Positions 31,554 to 40,200 of a stretch of DNA of 64,000 bases are shown here, in pieces. Numbering within the stretch: position 1 is the stretch's first letter; each line of letters begins with the position of its first letter. The translations under genes were made by a program, and so were the position numbers. The notes below the pieces were generated by a model. The model worked only from the letters and a program-made list of their open reading frames with translations. It had not been told where the DNA came from and ran no database searches. Source of the DNA: UBA8106 sp913052135 (GTDB lineage: Bacteria; Acidobacteriota; Vicinamibacteria; Vicinamibacterales; UBA823); assembly GCA_913052135.1 (NCBI GenBank), contig CAJXDY010000007.1, forward strand, positions 6,549 to 70,548, written 5' to 3'.

Positions 31554-34500
31554 ATGAGGAAGTCGGTAATGCTCGTTCTCTGTGCGCTACTGCTCGTCGG
31601 TAGTGCCACGGATGCAATGAGTCAGCAGTTCACCGGTAATCTTCGTGGCTCGGTAGCTGACGCACAGGGGATCATCCCCGGTGTGACGGTCACCTTGACC
31701 AACGAGGGCACAACTATTGCCCGCGATACGATTACCAACGGCGTCGGTGAGTATTCTTTCGTCGCCGTCACGAACGGAACGTATACCGTTCGCACGTCGC
31801 TCCCTGGTTATAGAACCTTAGAGCAGCGTGGACTAGTCATCGGCACGAACGCCAACATTACGTTGGACTTAGTGCTGGAAGTTGGAACCGTCGAAGAAGA
31901 GATCACGGTTACGGCCGCTGCGCCGCTGATCGAGACCTCAAATGCTTCGGTCGGTGAGAGTCTTGACCGTGAAATTCTTGAGATGTTGCCGGCTCCTGGC
32001 CGTAACGCCTTCTTGATCGCGGTTACGATTCCAACGGTCATGCCGGTTGGCGACCCGCGGTTTAATCGCCAGCAGGATCAGACCAATGCTTCGCGTATCT
32101 CGCTAGGTGGTGGTGGTGTTCGTGCGAACAACTACATTCTTGACGGTGTTCCAATTACGGAGCTGTCAGGTCGCGCGGTGCTTAACCCCACAATCGAGGC
32201 GCTTGCTGACGTTAAAGTTTCGGTCCACACGTATGACGCAGAAATGGGTCGTACCGGTGGCGGCGTGTTCAACACGACCGGCCGCGTGGGCACGAACGAA
32301 TTTCATGGCAGCGGCTTCTTCCAGACTCGTCCGGTTTGGGGTCAGATGCTGAACTACTTCGTGAGCGAGTCTGGTGGCACGAAGAAGAGCAGCGCGCTTG
32401 ACCAGTCCTACTACCGTCTCTTCGGTGGTGGTGTTGGTGGCCCAATTGTTCGGAACCGAACATTCTGGTGGTATGGCATGGAAGGGTATCGGTCGTTCAC
32501 GACTGACACTCCACAGCGTACTTGGGCTGGCCCGAACCAAAAACTCGGCGACTTCTCGTCGTCGACGATTAGTGGAACGGCCGTCCGAATCTGGAATCCG
32601 TATTGTCGTGGCCTATCGGCTGCGAACACGCGGTGCCCGGCGACTGGCTCTGGTTCGCTTGCGACACCTGAGTTCACGGGCGCGATCATTCCGTCAAGCC
32701 ATCCGGCGCGGTCCACAGTGGCAGGCAACATCAATGCCCTCTGGCCGACCAAGACCATTAGCGGTAGAACCTATGCTGGTAACGAAGATGGTCAGCCGAA
32801 TGCCACAGATTCATCCCAGACGATTGACAAGGCGGACATGTACACCTTCAAGGTGGAGCATAAGTTCTCCGACAATTGGTCGCTCAGTGGGTTGTATCTC
32901 TATAACAAGACAGACGAGCCGGCTTCTGACTACATTGGAGACAAGACGGCGAAGACCGACTACTTCTTCAGTGGTGCGACGTGGTACCTTGAGCGCCGCC
33001 CGCACGTGTTCGTGGCTAACAATACGAACATCCTGAACGACACGACTGTTTTGACGATGCGGTATGGTTGGACGCGATGGCTGGATAACACGATTCCAGG
33101 CGTCTCACCGAAGGGGCCGTCAGCACTTGGCTTCCCCTCCTCATTTACAAGCGGTATTCATGAAACCGGAAAGACCCTGCTGTCAGGGATTAATTTCTCC
33201 GGTAACGTCGGCTACCGAGCCATTGGTAAAAACGCCAAGACTCTTGGTCGGGTGTGGAAGTCGCCGATTTCGGCTAACATCGCTCTCTCGAAGTTGTGGG
33301 GAGCTCACACCGTTAAAGTCGGTACCGACTACCGTCAGATGGGTATTAATACGCCGACGCGTTATAACACTGCTGGACGATTCACCTTCGAAGAGAATTT
33401 CACGAAGGGTCCGGCCGGTGAGGGTGGTCATGAGTACGCGAGCTTCTTGCTCGGTGCACTCAATGGCGGTGCCGTCGATGCCAACCGTGGCCTCCTCGAC
33501 ATGTATACGACCTACATGGGCGCATACTTCCAGGATGACTGGCGTGTCAACTCGCGTTTCACCCTCAACTGGGGTGTGAGACTCGAGCATGAAAACGGCA
33601 TGAGTGAGAGGGACAACAAGATTACTGTTGCGTTCGACCCGAACATTCCAAGCCCACTCGGTACTCAGTTGAATACTGCCGGCCAAACTGTAAACGCGGC
33701 CGTTGGAAAGACACTGATGGGTGGCTTGATCTTCGCCGGTGTCGATGGTGCAACAACCGAGCAGGGCAACCTTGCGGCAGTCCGTGTTTCGCCGCGCTTG
33801 GGGATGACCTACTCGCTGAACGACGAAACCGTCGTACGTGCCGGTTACGGTCTGTTCTACGCGCCATGGCAGTACTCAACAGGTAGTCACGGCCAAATCG
33901 GGTTCACACGGGCTACATCCGTGAGCCAGACCAGCGCCGACCTCACGGAAGCCCCGATCACAACGCTTGACAATCCGTTCCCATCCGGCCTCCAGTCCCC
34001 TGTAGGTAGCACCTTGGGTCTGTTGACGGGTATTGGCGGAAACATCCAGTTTGTTGATCAGGACAAGGGCGACCCAACCGTGCATCAGTATTCGCTCGAT
34101 TTGCAGCGGGAACTCCCAGGTAACATGGCTATCACCATTGGTTACACGGGCGCGACCGGACGCAACATCGGCTACTGCGGCACGAACTCAGGCTGCACAG
34201 TCAACATCAACCAGATCAATCCAGCGACTGCCAAGTCGAGTTATCCGAGTGGCAGCACGTGGGATCCGGCAGCACTGCGCGCTTCTGTCACCAACCCATT
34301 CTTGGGTGCGGCAGGCGCGGGTGAGTACAAGACCCGGAGCACGATCGCAGCTGGTCAGTTGATTCGACCGTTCCCGCAATTCGGCAACGTTCAGCGCCTC
34401 GAGCAGACAGCCGGCGGAAAGCGTCAGTATCACGCTTTCGTCCTCAAGCTCGACAAGCGGACTGGCGGAAGCTGGTGGGGTGGTCGTGTAAGCTACACAA

Positions 34501-35186
34501 TGAGCAACATGAAGGACAATCAGTGGGGCGAAAGCGTCAGCTTCGCTAGCCGCACCGCGGCCCCGCAGAATGTCTACAACATCGAAGATGGTGAGTATGG
34601 TCGCAGCATTATCGACTCACCGCATCGCTTAATCTTGGCTCCGATCATCCGGATTCCAGGACCTGGCGAAGATAATCCAGCAGCCAACTTCATTCTTGGC
34701 GGCTGGTCGATGTCTGCTGTTGTGGAGATGGTTAGCGGCCCGCCTGTCAACGTTGTGGCAAGCGGCGGTCTTTCAGACTCCAACCTCGGCCTTATGGGTG
34801 CACGGCAGCGCCCGAACCTGAGCGGTTCATCGAGCACGTCCGGTAGCGATCTGGCGCGTGTTGCGAGTAAGGGTAACGAGGCAGCTCGGTGGTTCCAGGC
34901 GTCAGCGTATACGGATCCCGGAAAGGGTGCCTTCGGAAATGCCCCGCGTGCGGATGGCAACTCCCGATACCAGTTCCGGAAGAATATTGACTTTGTCCTC
35001 GCAAAGGACACCAATGTTGGTGCCGGCGCGGTTTTCCAGACAAGGTTTGAAATCCTGAATGCGACCGCAACACCGAAGTTCGGTGGCCTCAGCTCGAACT
35101 CGTACAACAGTTCGACGTTTGGTCGAATTACGCGTCAGAACGGGTTCATGCGCATTTGGCAGATCAGCTTCCGTCTCTCCTACTAA
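31554..35186 (+). CDS. Oar-like TonB-dependent outer-membrane receptor with carboxypeptidase-regulatory domain
   Basis: 1,210 residues. A signal peptide ending at AMSQQ precedes a carboxypeptidase-regulatory-like (CarboxypepD_reg) beta-sandwich (GNLRGSVADAQGIIPGVTVTLTNEG, about 28-110). A plug domain (YILDGVPITELSGR, about 200) and a large barrel with C-terminal IWQISFRLSY, ending in Tyr, follow. This Oar-like architecture is expanded in Acidobacteriota and is linked to uptake of large substrates or to surface attachment. AGGAGGGG precedes the ATG. The gene stands alone between the AT-rich region and a strong terminator, suggesting high expression as a single transcript. Ligand unknown. Confidence 0.92.
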   Translation: MRKSVMLVLCALLLVGSATDAMSQQFTGNLRGSVADAQGIIPGVTVTLTNEGTTIARDTITNGVGEYSFVAVTNGTYTVRTSLPGYRTLEQRGLVIGTNANITLDLVLEVGTVEEEITVTAAAPLIETSNASVGESLDREILEMLPAPGRNAFLIAVTIPTVMPVGDPRFNRQQDQTNASRISLGGGGVRANNYILDGVPITELSGRAVLNPTIEALADVKVSVHTYDAEMGRTGGGVFNTTGRVGTNEFHGSGFFQTRPVWGQMLNYFVSESGGTKKSSALDQSYYRLFGGGVGGPIVRNRTFWWYGMEGYRSFTTDTPQRTWAGPNQKLGDFSSSTISGTAVRIWNPYCRGLSAANTRCPATGSGSLATPEFTGAIIPSSHPARSTVAGNINALWPTKTISGRTYAGNEDGQPNATDSSQTIDKADMYTFKVEHKFSDNWSLSGLYLYNKTDEPASDYIGDKTAKTDYFFSGATWYLERRPHVFVANNTNILNDTTVLTMRYGWTRWLDNTIPGVSPKGPSALGFPSSFTSGIHETGKTLLSGINFSGNVGYRAIGKNAKTLGRVWKSPISANIALSKLWGAHTVKVGTDYRQMGINTPTRYNTAGRFTFEENFTKGPAGEGGHEYASFLLGALNGGAVDANRGLLDMYTTYMGAYFQDDWRVNSRFTLNWGVRLEHENGMSERDNKITVAFDPNIPSPLGTQLNTAGQTVNAAVGKTLMGGLIFAGVDGATTEQGNLAAVRVSPRLGMTYSLNDETVVRAGYGLFYAPWQYSTGSHGQIGFTRATSVSQTSADLTEAPITTLDNPFPSGLQSPVGSTLGLLTGIGGNIQFVDQDKGDPTVHQYSLDLQRELPGNMAITIGYTGATGRNIGYCGTNSGCTVNINQINPATAKSSYPSGSTWDPAALRASVTNPFLGAAGAGEYKTRSTIAAGQLIRPFPQFGNVQRLEQTAGGKRQYHAFVLKLDKRTGGSWWGGRVSYTMSNMKDNQWGESVSFASRTAAPQNVYNIEDGEYGRSIIDSPHRLILAPIIRIPGPGEDNPAANFILGGWSMSAVVEMVSGPPVNVVASGGLSDSNLGLMGARQRPNLSGSSSTSGSDLARVASKGNEAARWFQASAYTDPGKGAFGNAPRADGNSRYQFRKNIDFVLAKDTNVGAGAVFQTRFEILNATATPKFGGLSSNSYNSSTFGRITRQNGFMRIWQISFRLSY

Positions 35187-35213
35187 GACGGCAGTCAGTC
35201 TGTTTGAACATTG

Positions 35214-35246
35214 AAAGAGGCGGCCTTCGGGCCGCCTCTTTTTTTT
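35214..35246 (+). terminator. Rho-independent terminator of the Oar-like receptor gene
   Basis: AAAGAGGCGGCC-TTCG-GGCCGCCTCTTT gives a 12-base-pair stem capped by the very stable TTCG tetraloop. The 3' arm runs into a total of eight T residues. It lies 27 bases after the receptor stop codon. This is the only textbook intrinsic terminator noticed in the window. Confidence 0.95.
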
Positions 35247-35316
35247 GTGGTCACCCCCTCTTTTTTATCTGGCTTCCGAGTGGTTATTACCGGCGCGGGT
35301 CTGAAGGCATGCTAGG

Positions 35317-35336
35317 AGTGCTTGACAGAACGCACT
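35317..35336 (+). promoter_or_regulatory. Dyad-embedded -35-like element, site 1
   Basis: AGTGC-TTGACAGAAC-GCACT: a perfect TTGACA hexamer lies between 5-base inverted arms, about 65 bases before the chosen start of the TonB receptor at 35403. The same element occurs at 37796-37815 before the next gene. No consensus -10 is obvious 17 bases downstream (GATTGT). It may be a promoter overlapped by an operator. Confidence 0.45.
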
Positions 35337-35387
35337 CTGTCGACGATTGTGGAAGGGAAGTCGTGCGTAGGACGACATAGTGCCGGT

Positions 35388-35392
35388 GGGAG
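35388..35392 (+). promoter_or_regulatory. Ribosome-binding site deciding a TTG start
   Basis: GGGAG ten bases before TTG at 35403. Using this start gives a normal signal peptide (IQFIIRCCLLATLSTSSLG). The longest open frame would start at a TTG that is itself part of the TTGACA element at 35322, which is unlikely. Confidence 0.5.
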
Positions 35393-35402
35393 CTCCTCTC
35401 TC

Positions 35403-37658
35403 TTGATCCAATTCATCATCCGTTGCTGTCTGCTTGCGACCCTGTCTACCAGCTCGCTGGGCATGGCGACGGCGACGTTTGCGGCTGGACTGGACGGCAA
35501 GGTTCTTGACCCAGCTGGCCGTGTCGTGCCAGGCGCCACGGTGCTCGTATCTGACTTGAGCATGGTCCGGGCGACGATCTTGACGGACGATCAGGGCCGG
35601 TTTGCGTTTACCGATCTACCTCCGGGACGTTACGAAGTGCGAGTGGTTCATGCGGGGTTCGGTGCGCCCTTGATCATGGTGAATCTCGTGCGTGACGTTG
35701 TGCGGTCGGTGTCCATCGTCTTGCAGGTGCGCGCAGTTTCCGAATCGATTGTTGTGACCGCGGCCGCCCTGGAACAGCCCCGGTCGCGTGTCAATGACAG
35801 TGTGTCGGTGGTCACGCGCGAGCAGATTGCCGCCCGCCAGATCGAGACGGTCGCCGACGCGCTCCGCTTGGTGATACCAGGCCTTAGTGTGACGCGAGCC
35901 GGTGGCCGAGGGGGCCTCACCGAATTGTACGCGCGCGGCGGCGAGTCAGATTTTTCGCTCGTGCTCATCGACGGTGTTCGGGTCAATGGTTTCGGTGGCA
36001 GTTATGACTTCGCGCACTTGCCGGTCGGTGACATCGAGCGGATTGAAGTGGTCCGAGGCCCACAGAGCGCCATATACGGGTCGGACGCAATCGGTTCGGT
36101 CGTCCAGATCATCACGCGCCAGGGAGGACCACCACGCGCAGACGGGGTAATCGAGCGAGGTGCCTTCGGCACCTCCCGTGTGGGCGTGAACACCGCGGGT
36201 ACGTTGAATGCCTTCAGTTGGGGTGCGGCTTTCGAACAGCTCGACAGCGACGGGCAGACCGGCAGGACTCTCGCGTCAGGTGAGACAGTCAGCAATGATG
36301 ACTACCTACGTCGCGATCTGTCCCTGACAGGGCGCTGGCGCGGAACCAAGGGTACTGTGCTCCGCTCCACGTTTCGCTACGGGACCAACGACCGTGGTTT
36401 TCCAGGGCCGTGGGGTAGTGACCCTGGTGGTACTTATTCCGGTGTCGATCCAGTCTCGCGTGGCAACAACAACAACCGGCTTTTCTCAGTCGGTGTCAGT
36501 CAGCGGCTGGGTCGACGTATCGACCAGCGAGTCGATGTCAACCACACGAGGACCAAGAGTCTGTTCAAGAGCCCGTCAGGCGAGTCGAGATCTGAATCCA
36601 GTCGTCTGACAGTCCGGGCGCGCACCGACGCAAGGCTGCGGCCGGGCCTTGTGGTGACTGGTGGCCTCGATTTCCAGCGCGAAGAGGCCGGCAATGCCTT
36701 CATCACGGACAGCGCGTTCAACGAAATACCGGTCGAGCGCCAGATCATAGGCTATTTTGGCGAACTCCGGTTCGACCCGACCACACGCCTGTCGATGGCT
36801 GGAGGGGTCCGTCTGGACCAGATCCGGCTGAAGGCCTTGGCCGGTGACGGGTTTGGGCGTCCGACGTTTACCGACCGGACAGAGATGTCGGTGAATCCCA
36901 AGGTGTCGTTCGGCTGGTATATGCGACCGGCGGACGTCACGGACAACTGGAGCCGGCTTCGCGTAAGCGCTGGCACGGGCATCCGGCCACCAGGAGCGTT
37001 CGAAATCGCGTTCACCGACAACCCCGCGCTGAAGCCTGAGCGAACTCGGAGCGTGGATGTTGGCTTAGGGCAAGCGCTCGCCTCTGGTCGCATCGTCCTT
37101 GAGGCAACCGCGTTCTTCAATCGCTACGATGATCTAATTGTTTCGGTAGGTCAGTCGTTCAAGGATGCTAGCCAGTTCCGGACCGATAACCTCGATAACT
37201 CCCGGGCGCGTGGACTCGAAGTGGCCGCCAGTGCGCGCACGGACCAAGGGCTTGAGGTTCGCGCCACCTATACATGGCTTCACACTGAGGTACTCGCGCT
37301 CGACGAGACTCTCGGTCAAGCCAAGACAGGGTTCAACGTGGGTGACTCGCTCCTACGCCGGCCTCGTCATCAGGGCAGTCTGGAAATCCTGTTCACGCAG
37401 TCCCTGCTCACAGTCTTTACCTCTGCCGGCGCGCGAGGCCGGACACTCGATGTCGACCCGTCGTACGGCACGTTCGGAGGACTGTTCCACAATCCTGGCT
37501 ATAAGGTAGTTGATTTGGGAGGCAGCCTCCGAATCTTGGAGGAGCTCGAACTGACGGCTCGCGTGCAGAATTTGTTTAATCGTCACTATGAGGAGGCGTT
37601 CGGCTTTCCAGCGCTCGGGCGCAGCTTCGTCGCAGGAGTCCGGATTGCTACACGTTGA
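35403..37658 (+). CDS. TonB-dependent receptor, BtuB-like, with carboxypeptidase-regulatory domain
   Basis: About 751 residues from TTG at 35403. After the signal peptide comes a CarboxypepD_reg domain (LDGKVLDPAGRVVPGATVLVSD), then a plug with SVVTREQIAARQIETVADAL and VLIDGVRVNGFGG. The barrel ends in LFNRHYEEAFGFPALGRSFVAGVRIATR. The plug, RIEVVRGPQSAIYGSDAIGSVVQIIT and the size match BtuB/cobalamin- or siderophore-type receptors of the outer membrane. Base composition is markedly higher in G+C than its neighbours (36601-36660 has 43 of 60), suggesting recent acquisition or different constraint. No cobalamin riboswitch was recognised upstream. Confidence 0.87.
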   Translation: MIQFIIRCCLLATLSTSSLGMATATFAAGLDGKVLDPAGRVVPGATVLVSDLSMVRATILTDDQGRFAFTDLPPGRYEVRVVHAGFGAPLIMVNLVRDVVRSVSIVLQVRAVSESIVVTAAALEQPRSRVNDSVSVVTREQIAARQIETVADALRLVIPGLSVTRAGGRGGLTELYARGGESDFSLVLIDGVRVNGFGGSYDFAHLPVGDIERIEVVRGPQSAIYGSDAIGSVVQIITRQGGPPRADGVIERGAFGTSRVGVNTAGTLNAFSWGAAFEQLDSDGQTGRTLASGETVSNDDYLRRDLSLTGRWRGTKGTVLRSTFRYGTNDRGFPGPWGSDPGGTYSGVDPVSRGNNNNRLFSVGVSQRLGRRIDQRVDVNHTRTKSLFKSPSGESRSESSRLTVRARTDARLRPGLVVTGGLDFQREEAGNAFITDSAFNEIPVERQIIGYFGELRFDPTTRLSMAGGVRLDQIRLKALAGDGFGRPTFTDRTEMSVNPKVSFGWYMRPADVTDNWSRLRVSAGTGIRPPGAFEIAFTDNPALKPERTRSVDVGLGQALASGRIVLEATAFFNRYDDLIVSVGQSFKDASQFRTDNLDNSRARGLEVAASARTDQGLEVRATYTWLHTEVLALDETLGQAKTGFNVGDSLLRRPRHQGSLEILFTQSLLTVFTSAGARGRTLDVDPSYGTFGGLFHNPGYKVVDLGGSLRILEELELTARVQNLFNRHYEEAFGFPALGRSFVAGVRIATR

Positions 37659-37795
37659 GGCTGTTTTGTTGGCAATCTGTTCGCTCGTGTGGTGACATCA
37701 AGGCAACATGACCGTCTGGGGCCAAGCATAGGGCACGCTTAATGACTTTAGCTCCTCTTCCTTCATTACGATTACGAGTATTTAGGCCTATCAGA

Positions 37796-37815
37796 AGTGC
37801 TTGACAGCACGCGCT
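37796..37815 (+). promoter_or_regulatory. Dyad-embedded -35-like element, site 2
   Basis: AGTGC-TTGACAGCAC-GCGCT matches site 1 at 35317-35336: the first 12 bases are identical, and about 32 of 44 bases agree over the wider stretch. It lies 38 bases before the CRTAC1 gene ATG. Shared regulation of the two genes is inferred. Confidence 0.45.
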
Positions 37816-37852
37816 ATCTCGGAGATCGTGAAAGAAGAACATCTAGTAAAAG

Positions 37853-40174
37853 ATGATGCAATATCTGGGATCTGTATACAGCGTCACCAAGGTAATCCTC
37901 TGTGTGGTGATCATTTTGGTGATGTCACCTGAAGTTCAGACACAGTCTGCTTCCCAGTCGACAAATCCGTTGTCGTTACCATTTGGCGCACGACAACTGT
38001 TTGGCGATCGTGAGCAACTGGATCAAGACCTCTGGGCGCCCGAAGTTTTGGCACAACGGTATGAACGACGTTTTGTCGCGCTGTGGGATGCCTTGCTAAC
38101 CCGAGATGACAAGTTTGCAATCCTCGCGGCGGTGCCGTTTTCCAAACTCACCATGGGTACCCCTGGGAGATTCGAGACGCTCGGTCTGGGAATTCAGCGG
38201 AGCCAGTTTGGCGCGCCGACGGTCGACTTAGATCCTGCAGCCTGGAAGCGCCTACTTGACCGGTTTCAGCGTGAGGGATATGTGATCGAACAGACCGAAT
38301 GGCACCACAGCAAGTTCGAAATGCCCCAGAACGAACGTCCTGCCTCTTCTGAAGTCGTAAGTGTGATTCATGCAACCCGTGCCGATCCGGCCCACCGTGT
38401 GATGCTCCGAGCGGTACTTCGAGTGGAGTGGTCGCCTCGCGTTGATGCCGAAGATTTGCCGATTCCAGATCGCATTGTGATTAAGGACGTTGAAATGCTG
38501 GAACGGCACGCGCCGGCGGCCTTTCAGGAAGTTTTCACGGTAGAACGAACACAGACGCGGTATCCACTCGGTCCCCTACTCGTACAGGATCTTGATGGGG
38601 ATGGGCTCTCAGAGATTATCCTTGGCGGATTTAACCAGACGTTGTGGAATCGTGGAAACGGTCAATTTGCGGCGGAACCGTTTCTGGCTGATGACCAACA
38701 CATCTTCTCCGATGCTGGCATTCTGGCTGACTTTACGAATGATGGGTATGTCGACTTCGTTGCGGTAAATACCAGTATGCACCCGTTTCTTTTTGAGGGC
38801 AGCGCCGAGGGACAGTTCGTAAAGAAGGGAATCCAGATTTCTGAGGCGACCTTTGAACAGCCTAGGTCACTGACGGCTGGCGATATCGACGCCGATGGGG
38901 ACCTCGATCTCTTCATTGCGAACTACAAGAGCGCCTATATTGGTGGCCAGATGCCCAGTCCATACTACGACGCCAACGACGGTTTTCCAGCGGCGCTCTT
39001 GCGCAACGACGGCGATGGTTCGTTCACGGATGTCACCGACGTGGCAGGGCTCGGACACAAGCGGTTCCGACGGACCTATAGCAGCTCTTTTGTCGATCTC
39101 GACGACGATCGCGATATGGATTTACTGGTTGTCAGCGATTTCGCCGGCTTCGATATGTATCTGAATGATGGGCACGGGCATTTCACGGATGTCACTGAGG
39201 TATTCGGTCGTGATCGCTACATGTTTGGCATGTCCCATACGTTCGGGGATTATGATCTTGATGGGGATCTGGATTTTTATGTGATCGGAATGAGTTCAAC
39301 GACCGCCCGGCGGCTTGAAAGTTTGGGCCTTGGGCGAAACGACAAGCCGGAACACAACGCATTGCGCCAGGCGATGGGATATGGCAATCGGATGTTCCTG
39401 CGAAACGGGAATGGGTTCGAGCCAGCGTCATTTAATGCCGATGTTGCCCGCACCGGCTGGTCGTGGGGAACGTCATCGTTCGATTTTGACAATGATGGCG
39501 ATAAGGACATCTTCGTTGCTAATGGACATATTAGCGGGGGGAGTACTCAGGATTACTGCACCACCTTCTGGCGGCACGATATCTATACGGACAATTCCCA
39601 GGATGATGTTGCACGCGAAAATATGTTTCAATTTGTCATGACCCCACTCCAGGAAACTGAAATCTCCTGGAACGGCTATGAGCACAAGGTCTTATTAATG
39701 AATCACGGCGGTACGGGGTTTACGAACGTTGCGTATCTGTTGGGTGTAGGCTTTGAGTACGACGGGCGCGCTGTGGTAACCGAAGACTTGGATGCAGATG
39801 GTCGTGTGGACCTCCTGGTGCTCGAAATTAAGTCGGGTGGTGGTGCTGGAGATCAGAACGACCAGATTCTCCATGTCTATCAGAATCGGCTCATGGAAGC
39901 TGGCAATTGGGTCGGGGTACGCTTGGATCAGGCTCGCTCAAACCGGTCGCCGATTGGAGCAACCGTGACCGTGGTGACGGCTACAGGGTCACAAATGACT
40001 CGTTTCGTCACCGGCGATTCGTTTTCTGCACAACACTCGGCGACCGCACACTTTGGCCTTGGTGACCTAACTGCCATTGACTCGATTGAAATCCAATGGG
40101 CCGATGGCACGCATCAGCGCATTGAGGATCCTGCGCTTAATCAATATCTGGCTCTCCCTCTATCCGACGACTGA
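37853..40174 (+). CDS. CRTAC1/ASPIC-UnbV family protein with FG-GAP/VCBS repeats, exported
   Basis: 773 residues with an N-terminal signal (VILCVVIILVMSPEVQTQSA). Several FG-GAP/VCBS-type calcium-loop repeats are visible as D-x-D-x-D-G motifs: QDLDGDGLSEI, GDIDADGDLDLFIANY, DLDDDRDMDLLVVSD, GDYDLDGDLDFYVIG, DFDNDGDKDIFVANG and EDLDADGRVDLLVLE. Together they imply a beta-propeller binding Ca2+. An ASPIC/UnbV domain closes the protein (GATVTVVTATGSQMTRFVTGDSFSAQHSATAHFGLG). The family is extracellular or surface-bound, with no firm function. The upstream region carries the dyad-embedded TTGACA also found before the BtuB-like receptor. Confidence 0.88.
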   Translation: MMQYLGSVYSVTKVILCVVIILVMSPEVQTQSASQSTNPLSLPFGARQLFGDREQLDQDLWAPEVLAQRYERRFVALWDALLTRDDKFAILAAVPFSKLTMGTPGRFETLGLGIQRSQFGAPTVDLDPAAWKRLLDRFQREGYVIEQTEWHHSKFEMPQNERPASSEVVSVIHATRADPAHRVMLRAVLRVEWSPRVDAEDLPIPDRIVIKDVEMLERHAPAAFQEVFTVERTQTRYPLGPLLVQDLDGDGLSEIILGGFNQTLWNRGNGQFAAEPFLADDQHIFSDAGILADFTNDGYVDFVAVNTSMHPFLFEGSAEGQFVKKGIQISEATFEQPRSLTAGDIDADGDLDLFIANYKSAYIGGQMPSPYYDANDGFPAALLRNDGDGSFTDVTDVAGLGHKRFRRTYSSSFVDLDDDRDMDLLVVSDFAGFDMYLNDGHGHFTDVTEVFGRDRYMFGMSHTFGDYDLDGDLDFYVIGMSSTTARRLESLGLGRNDKPEHNALRQAMGYGNRMFLRNGNGFEPASFNADVARTGWSWGTSSFDFDNDGDKDIFVANGHISGGSTQDYCTTFWRHDIYTDNSQDDVARENMFQFVMTPLQETEISWNGYEHKVLLMNHGGTGFTNVAYLLGVGFEYDGRAVVTEDLDADGRVDLLVLEIKSGGGAGDQNDQILHVYQNRLMEAGNWVGVRLDQARSNRSPIGATVTVVTATGSQMTRFVTGDSFSAQHSATAHFGLGDLTAIDSIEIQWADGTHQRIEDPALNQYLALPLSDD

Positions 40175-40200
40175 ACCACTCAAGAGGATGGGATGTTTCG

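Noticed and set aside
35187..35402. Cobalamin riboswitch before the BtuB-like receptor
   Set aside because: Only about 150 bases are available after the terminator, and no B12-box-like sequence or the expected multi-helix layout could be made out.
38580..39820. Short DNA repeats with a GATGGGGAT-like theme
   Set aside because: They are explained by the D-x-D-x-D-G calcium loops of the FG-GAP/VCBS repeats in the CRTAC1 protein, not by a separate DNA repeat.
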